The notes below the pieces were generated by a model that saw nothing but the letters and a program-made list of their open reading frames with translations, ran no database searches and was not told the DNA's origin. A DNA stretch of 64,000 nt from Bacteroides muris (ex Afrizal et al. 2022) (lineage in GTDB: Bacteria > Bacteroidota > Bacteroidia > Bacteroidales > Bacteroidaceae): NCBI RefSeq assembly GCF_004793475.1, contig NZ_SRYZ01000006.1:1-64000 (forward strand), read 5' to 3'. The position numbers and the translations under genes were made by a program. Each line of letters begins with the position of its first letter. The first letter of the stretch is position 1. Of this stretch, positions 61,321 to 64,000 are shown piece after piece.

Positions 61321-62066
61321 TAGTCTTCCTCCTGTTTAGGTAATGCGGCCAGGGCTTCGGCTGCATTCTGAATATGGGTGTTGATTGTATCGTCCTTGAT
61401 TTGCCCGTCGCGCAGCACGATGTTGCGGCTGCTGTACTGGGCTATTTCGGGATTGTGTGTCACGAAGATGATAGTACGTCCTTCGGCATGCAGCTTTTGG
61501 AACAGTACCAGAATCTCGAAAGAGGTACGGGTGTCCAGATTACCCGTGGCTTCGTCTGCCAGGATAACCGCGGGATTGTTCACCAGGGCGCGGGCGATGG
61601 CTACGCGTTGCATCTGTCCGCCGGACATCTGATTGGACTTATGCTCCAGTCGGTCGCCCAGTCCTACGGCTTGCAGGGCTTCGATGGCGCGCCTCCGCCT
61701 TTCGGAAGCCGAGACGGAGGAGTTGTACATCAGCGGTAGCTCCACATTCTCCACGGCAGTGGTTTTGGGCAGCAGGTTATAGTTTTGGAATACGAATCCG
61801 ATTTTACGGTTGCGCAGTACGGCACGTTGAGGCTTGCTCATGGTGCGTACGGAGATGCCGTCCAGCAGGTATTCGCCGCTGGTGGGCGTGTCCAGGCAGC
61901 CGAGGGTATTCAGCAAAGTAGACTTTCCGGAGCCCGATGTGCCCATGATGGTGACAAACTCGCCTTCGTGGATGGTGAACGAGACGCCGCGCAGGGCATG
62001 CACGGTTTCGTCTCCCACCTGGAAGTTCCGTTTGATATTTTGAAGTTCAATGACTGCTTTGTTCAT
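61320..62066 (-). CDS. MacB/LolD-type ABC transporter ATP-binding protein
   Basis: A 248-residue ATPase: Walker A 'GTSGSGKSTLLN' (about 42-53), Q-loop 'FVFQNYNLLPKTTAVEN' (about 92-108), signature 'QMSGGQMQRVAIARALVNNP' (about 145-164), Walker B 'VILADEATGNLDT' (about 166-178) and switch His 'IIFVTHNPE' (about 199-207). It powers the adjacent permease, exporting substrate through the adaptor and TolC protein. Confidence 0.96.
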   Translation of the reverse strand: MNKAVIELQNIKRNFQVGDETVHALRGVSFTIHEGEFVTIMGTSGSGKSTLLNTLGCLDTPTSGEYLLDGISVRTMSKPQRAVLRNRKIGFVFQNYNLLPKTTAVENVELPLMYNSSVSASERRRRAIEALQAVGLGDRLEHKSNQMSGGQMQRVAIARALVNNPAVILADEATGNLDTRTSFEILVLFQKLHAEGRTIIFVTHNPEIAQYSSRNIVLRDGQIKDDTINTHIQNAAEALAALPKQEED

Positions 62067-62081
62067 AATTCTTTTTTTATA

Positions 62082-63311
62082 TTATTTTCCGTTCTTCTTC
62101 TTGCTTCCCGGAGGGCCGGGCATGAACGGACTTTTTTCACCGCCGGGAACTTCCCTGTTCATGTCCGGAGCACCGCTGCCGGGCAGGCTGCCGATGGTGG
62201 CTTCGGTCACCACTACGGTACCTTCGTTAATGCCGCTGATGATTTCCGTGTTGACTCCGTTGGAGATACCGATTTTCACTGGATGGGCGGTAAAGGTGTT
62301 GCCTTCGCGTGTCCAGAGTTTATGTTCCCCTTCGCAGTCTTTCACGATATCATTGTCGCCGATAAGCGGTTTTTCGGGGTTGAAACGCAGGGCACGGGCG
62401 GGAGCGCACAGCACGTTTTTGCGGTCGAGGGTGAAGATGGTGACGTTGGCTGTCAGACGTGGCTTCAGTTTCAGGTCCGGGTTGTGGGCGGAGATGACTA
62501 CTTCGTAGGTCACAACCGTGCTGGTGCCGGTGCTCGACGTGCTGCTTGAGCTGGCATCTCCCAGGCGGATTTGCGTGACTACTCCTTCAAACACGTCATT
62601 CGGATAGGCGTCTACGGTAAATGTGGCGCGCTGTCCTTCTTCCACACCGCCTATGTCGGCTTCATCCACATCGGCCACAACTTGCATCTGCGTCAGGTCG
62701 GCAGCGATGGTGAACAGTGTCGGCGTCTCAAATCCGGAAGCTACGGTCTGTCCGGCTTCCACGTCGCGGCTGATGACCACGCCGTCAATGGGAGAGGTGA
62801 TGGTGGCATAGGAAAGGTTGCGTTCGGCCTTTGCCAGTGATGCCTGGCTGCTTTCGTAGTTGCTCTTGGCTTTCTCGTAGTTATAGACGGACTGCTCATA
62901 GTCCGTTGTGGCGATGAGCTGCTTTTCGTTCAAGGTCTTGTTGCGTTCGTAGAGTTTCTTCTGGTAGTCGTACTCGGCCTTTGCACCGTTATAGGCGGCG
63001 CGTTGCGAAGCGAGTTCGCTTTGCAGTGTCACGCGGTCCATCTCGGCAATGAGCTGGCCTTTGGTTACTACGGAATTGTAGTCTACATAAATCTTGTCGA
63101 TGATACCGCTCACCTGGGTACCCACTTCTACTTCCGTCACCGGTTCGATGGTTCCCGTGGCGGTTACGGATTCGGCAATCTCGCCTTTACTGACGGTGGC
63201 TGTGGCGTAGGTCACCCCGTGCTTGGCCTTTGCGCCACCAAAGAGGCATACGCCGCCGCCCACTATGACTACGGCAGCTACGGCAATGAGGATGGTTCTT
63301 TTTTTGTTCAT
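62082..63311 (-). CDS. MacA-like periplasmic adaptor (HlyD family)
   Basis: A 409-residue membrane-fusion protein with an N-terminal anchor (about 6-25), a lipoyl-like half ('GTIEPVTEVEVGTQVSGIID', about 55-74), a helical hairpin (about 100-175, rich in Lys/Glu/Tyr), the second lipoyl half ('SPIDGVVISRDVEAGQTVAS', about 174-193) and beta-barrel plus membrane-proximal domains. The C-terminus is glycine/proline-rich and basic. It bridges the ABC permease and the TolC-like protein. Gaps to both neighbours are about 15 bp. Confidence 0.95.
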   Translation of the reverse strand: MNKKRTILIAVAAVVIVGGGVCLFGGAKAKHGVTYATATVSKGEIAESVTATGTIEPVTEVEVGTQVSGIIDKIYVDYNSVVTKGQLIAEMDRVTLQSELASQRAAYNGAKAEYDYQKKLYERNKTLNEKQLIATTDYEQSVYNYEKAKSNYESSQASLAKAERNLSYATITSPIDGVVISRDVEAGQTVASGFETPTLFTIAADLTQMQVVADVDEADIGGVEEGQRATFTVDAYPNDVFEGVVTQIRLGDASSSSTSSTGTSTVVTYEVVISAHNPDLKLKPRLTANVTIFTLDRKNVLCAPARALRFNPEKPLIGDNDIVKDCEGEHKLWTREGNTFTAHPVKIGISNGVNTEIISGINEGTVVVTEATIGSLPGSGAPDMNREVPGGEKSPFMPGPPGSKKKNGK

Positions 63312-63325
63312 ATATATATAAGGTA

Positions 63326-64000
63326 TTATAATTCGATTTTTTCTCCTTGGTAAAACTTCAGTAGCTGCATGTTCAGTATTGCCATGTACTTGGCCTGCAG
63401 CGTTTCCTGCTGTGCGTTGAGCAGATTACTCTTTTCCGTCAGCAGTTCTACGGTATTCTTCATGCCCAGGTTGAACTGTTCCCGGATTAGCTCATAGCTG
63501 ATCTGCGTACTTTTCAGTTTCTCCGTAGCAGCGACGTAGCGTTGCTGTGCGCTGTTGGCATCGAGCCAGAGGGTTTCGACGGTTTTGTATAGTGCCTTCT
63601 GGTCATCCAGCAAGTCCAGCTCACTGGTTTGCTTCTGAATTTTGGCCTTCTCTATGGCACTTTTGGTCTGCCGGTTGCTGAAGATAGGCACGCTTACGGT
63701 GAAGCCCAGCGAGTTGTTCCAGTTCTGCTTTACCTGCTCGCTGAAGGTGAAGTCGTTGCCATTGGCATGGCTGGTTCCGATACCGGCGCTGAGGCTCAGT
63801 GTAGGCAGATAGCCTGCGCGGGCAATCTTGATGTCGAGGTCGGATGTCTGTATGTTCAGTTTGCCTGCTTCTATCTCCGGACGAAGCACGAGGGCAGAGC
63901 GATAGACATCCGTCTTGGCGGGCAGGGGTGCCAGTACGTTTTCTGTGCCCAGGGCAGGGATGTAGAGGTTCATTTCGGCTTCGCCATCCAGTTCCAGAAG
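63326..64000 (-). CDS. TolC-family outer membrane efflux protein (5' part outside the window)
   Basis: The last 224 codons of a TolC/OprM-type channel: the frame stays open to the window edge, so the N-terminal part, including signal peptide and first repeat, is missing. Visible are 'LKSTQISYELIREQFNLGMK' and 'NTVELLTEKSNLLNAQQETL', typical of the second helical/coiled repeat of TolC. It is the first visible gene of the export operon tolC-macA-ABC-macB. Confidence 0.93.
   Translation of the reverse strand, partial: LLELDGEAEMNLYIPALGTENVLAPLPAKTDVYRSALVLRPEIEAGKLNIQTSDLDIKIARAGYLPTLSLSAGIGTSHANGNDFTFSEQVKQNWNNSLGFTVSVPIFSNRQTKSAIEKAKIQKQTSELDLLDDQKALYKTVETLWLDANSAQQRYVAATEKLKSTQISYELIREQFNLGMKNTVELLTEKSNLLNAQQETLQAKYMAILNMQLLKFYQGEKIEL

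Overview
This window is chromosomal DNA of a Bacteroides species (Bacteroidota). The evidence is the Bacteroides-type promoters (-33 TTTG / -7 TAnnTTTG, mostly without Shine-Dalgarno sequences), the presence of Bacteroides-restricted families (UpxY/UpxZ, DUF3127, DUF4494, class III fructose-bisphosphatase), and an Mpi-type invertible promoter in front of a capsular polysaccharide (CPS) locus. I cannot name the species. No rRNA, tRNA or CRISPR array was seen.

Layout. 1-13.2 kb is housekeeping: a membrane-anchored unknown protein, an SSB-like DUF3127 protein divergent from dnaN, then a co-directional run of dnaN, a DnaQ-like exonuclease, coaBC, recN, rlmB and a degenerate trypsin-fold/TPR protein, followed by ridA converging on folC, and a PIN-PhoH ATPase. 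13.4-17.6 kb holds a membrane nucleotide-sugar 4,6-dehydratase (PglF/WbpM/CapD type), a dihydroorotate-dehydrogenase-like protein, a YggS-type PLP protein and a DUF4494 protein. 17.6-19.0 kb has no intact gene: it contains a decayed IS4-type transposase and a 215-bp invertible promoter bounded by 22-bp perfect inverted repeats. In this sequence the promoter points left, away from the CPS operon, so the locus appears to be in the OFF phase.

19.0-37.5 kb is the CPS operon: upxY, a 22-bp-period dyad repeat array, upxZ, UDP-ManNAcA synthesis (wecC, wecB), four glycosyltransferases, a polymerase-like membrane protein, a flippase, a two-domain dehydrogenase, a heparinase II/III-like protein, and a terminal block of initiating sugar-phosphate transferase, acetyltransferase and aminotransferase. 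With the dehydratase at 13.4 kb these last three make a complete UDP-diacetamido-sugar (bacillosamine-like) initiation route. Between the last glycosyltransferase and the initiating transferase sits a two-gene cassette (34.2-35.0 kb) with its own promoter. Its second gene looks like a RelE/HigB-type toxin and its first is an unrecognised helical protein; this is the best candidate for something undescribed. A serine recombinase of the Mpi type (37.8 kb) follows the operon terminator and is the obvious candidate to flip the promoter.

38.4-57.8 kb is mostly metabolic: tpx, a 366-bp inverted-repeat-bounded element, a B12-binding-type radical SAM protein, an ISAon1-type transposase relic, an AspT/YidE-type transporter, class III fbp, a sulfatase with a repeat-rich outer-surface-like protein, an acyl-CoA synthetase, the GDP-L-fucose pathway (gmd, fcl), a dicarboxylate/amino-acid:cation symporter, and the oxidative pentose phosphate operon gnd-zwf-pgl. 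58-64 kb, all on the minus strand, is a TolC-MacA-ABC-MacB-type export operon (tolC cut by the window end) followed by a LytS/LytTR-type two-component pair.
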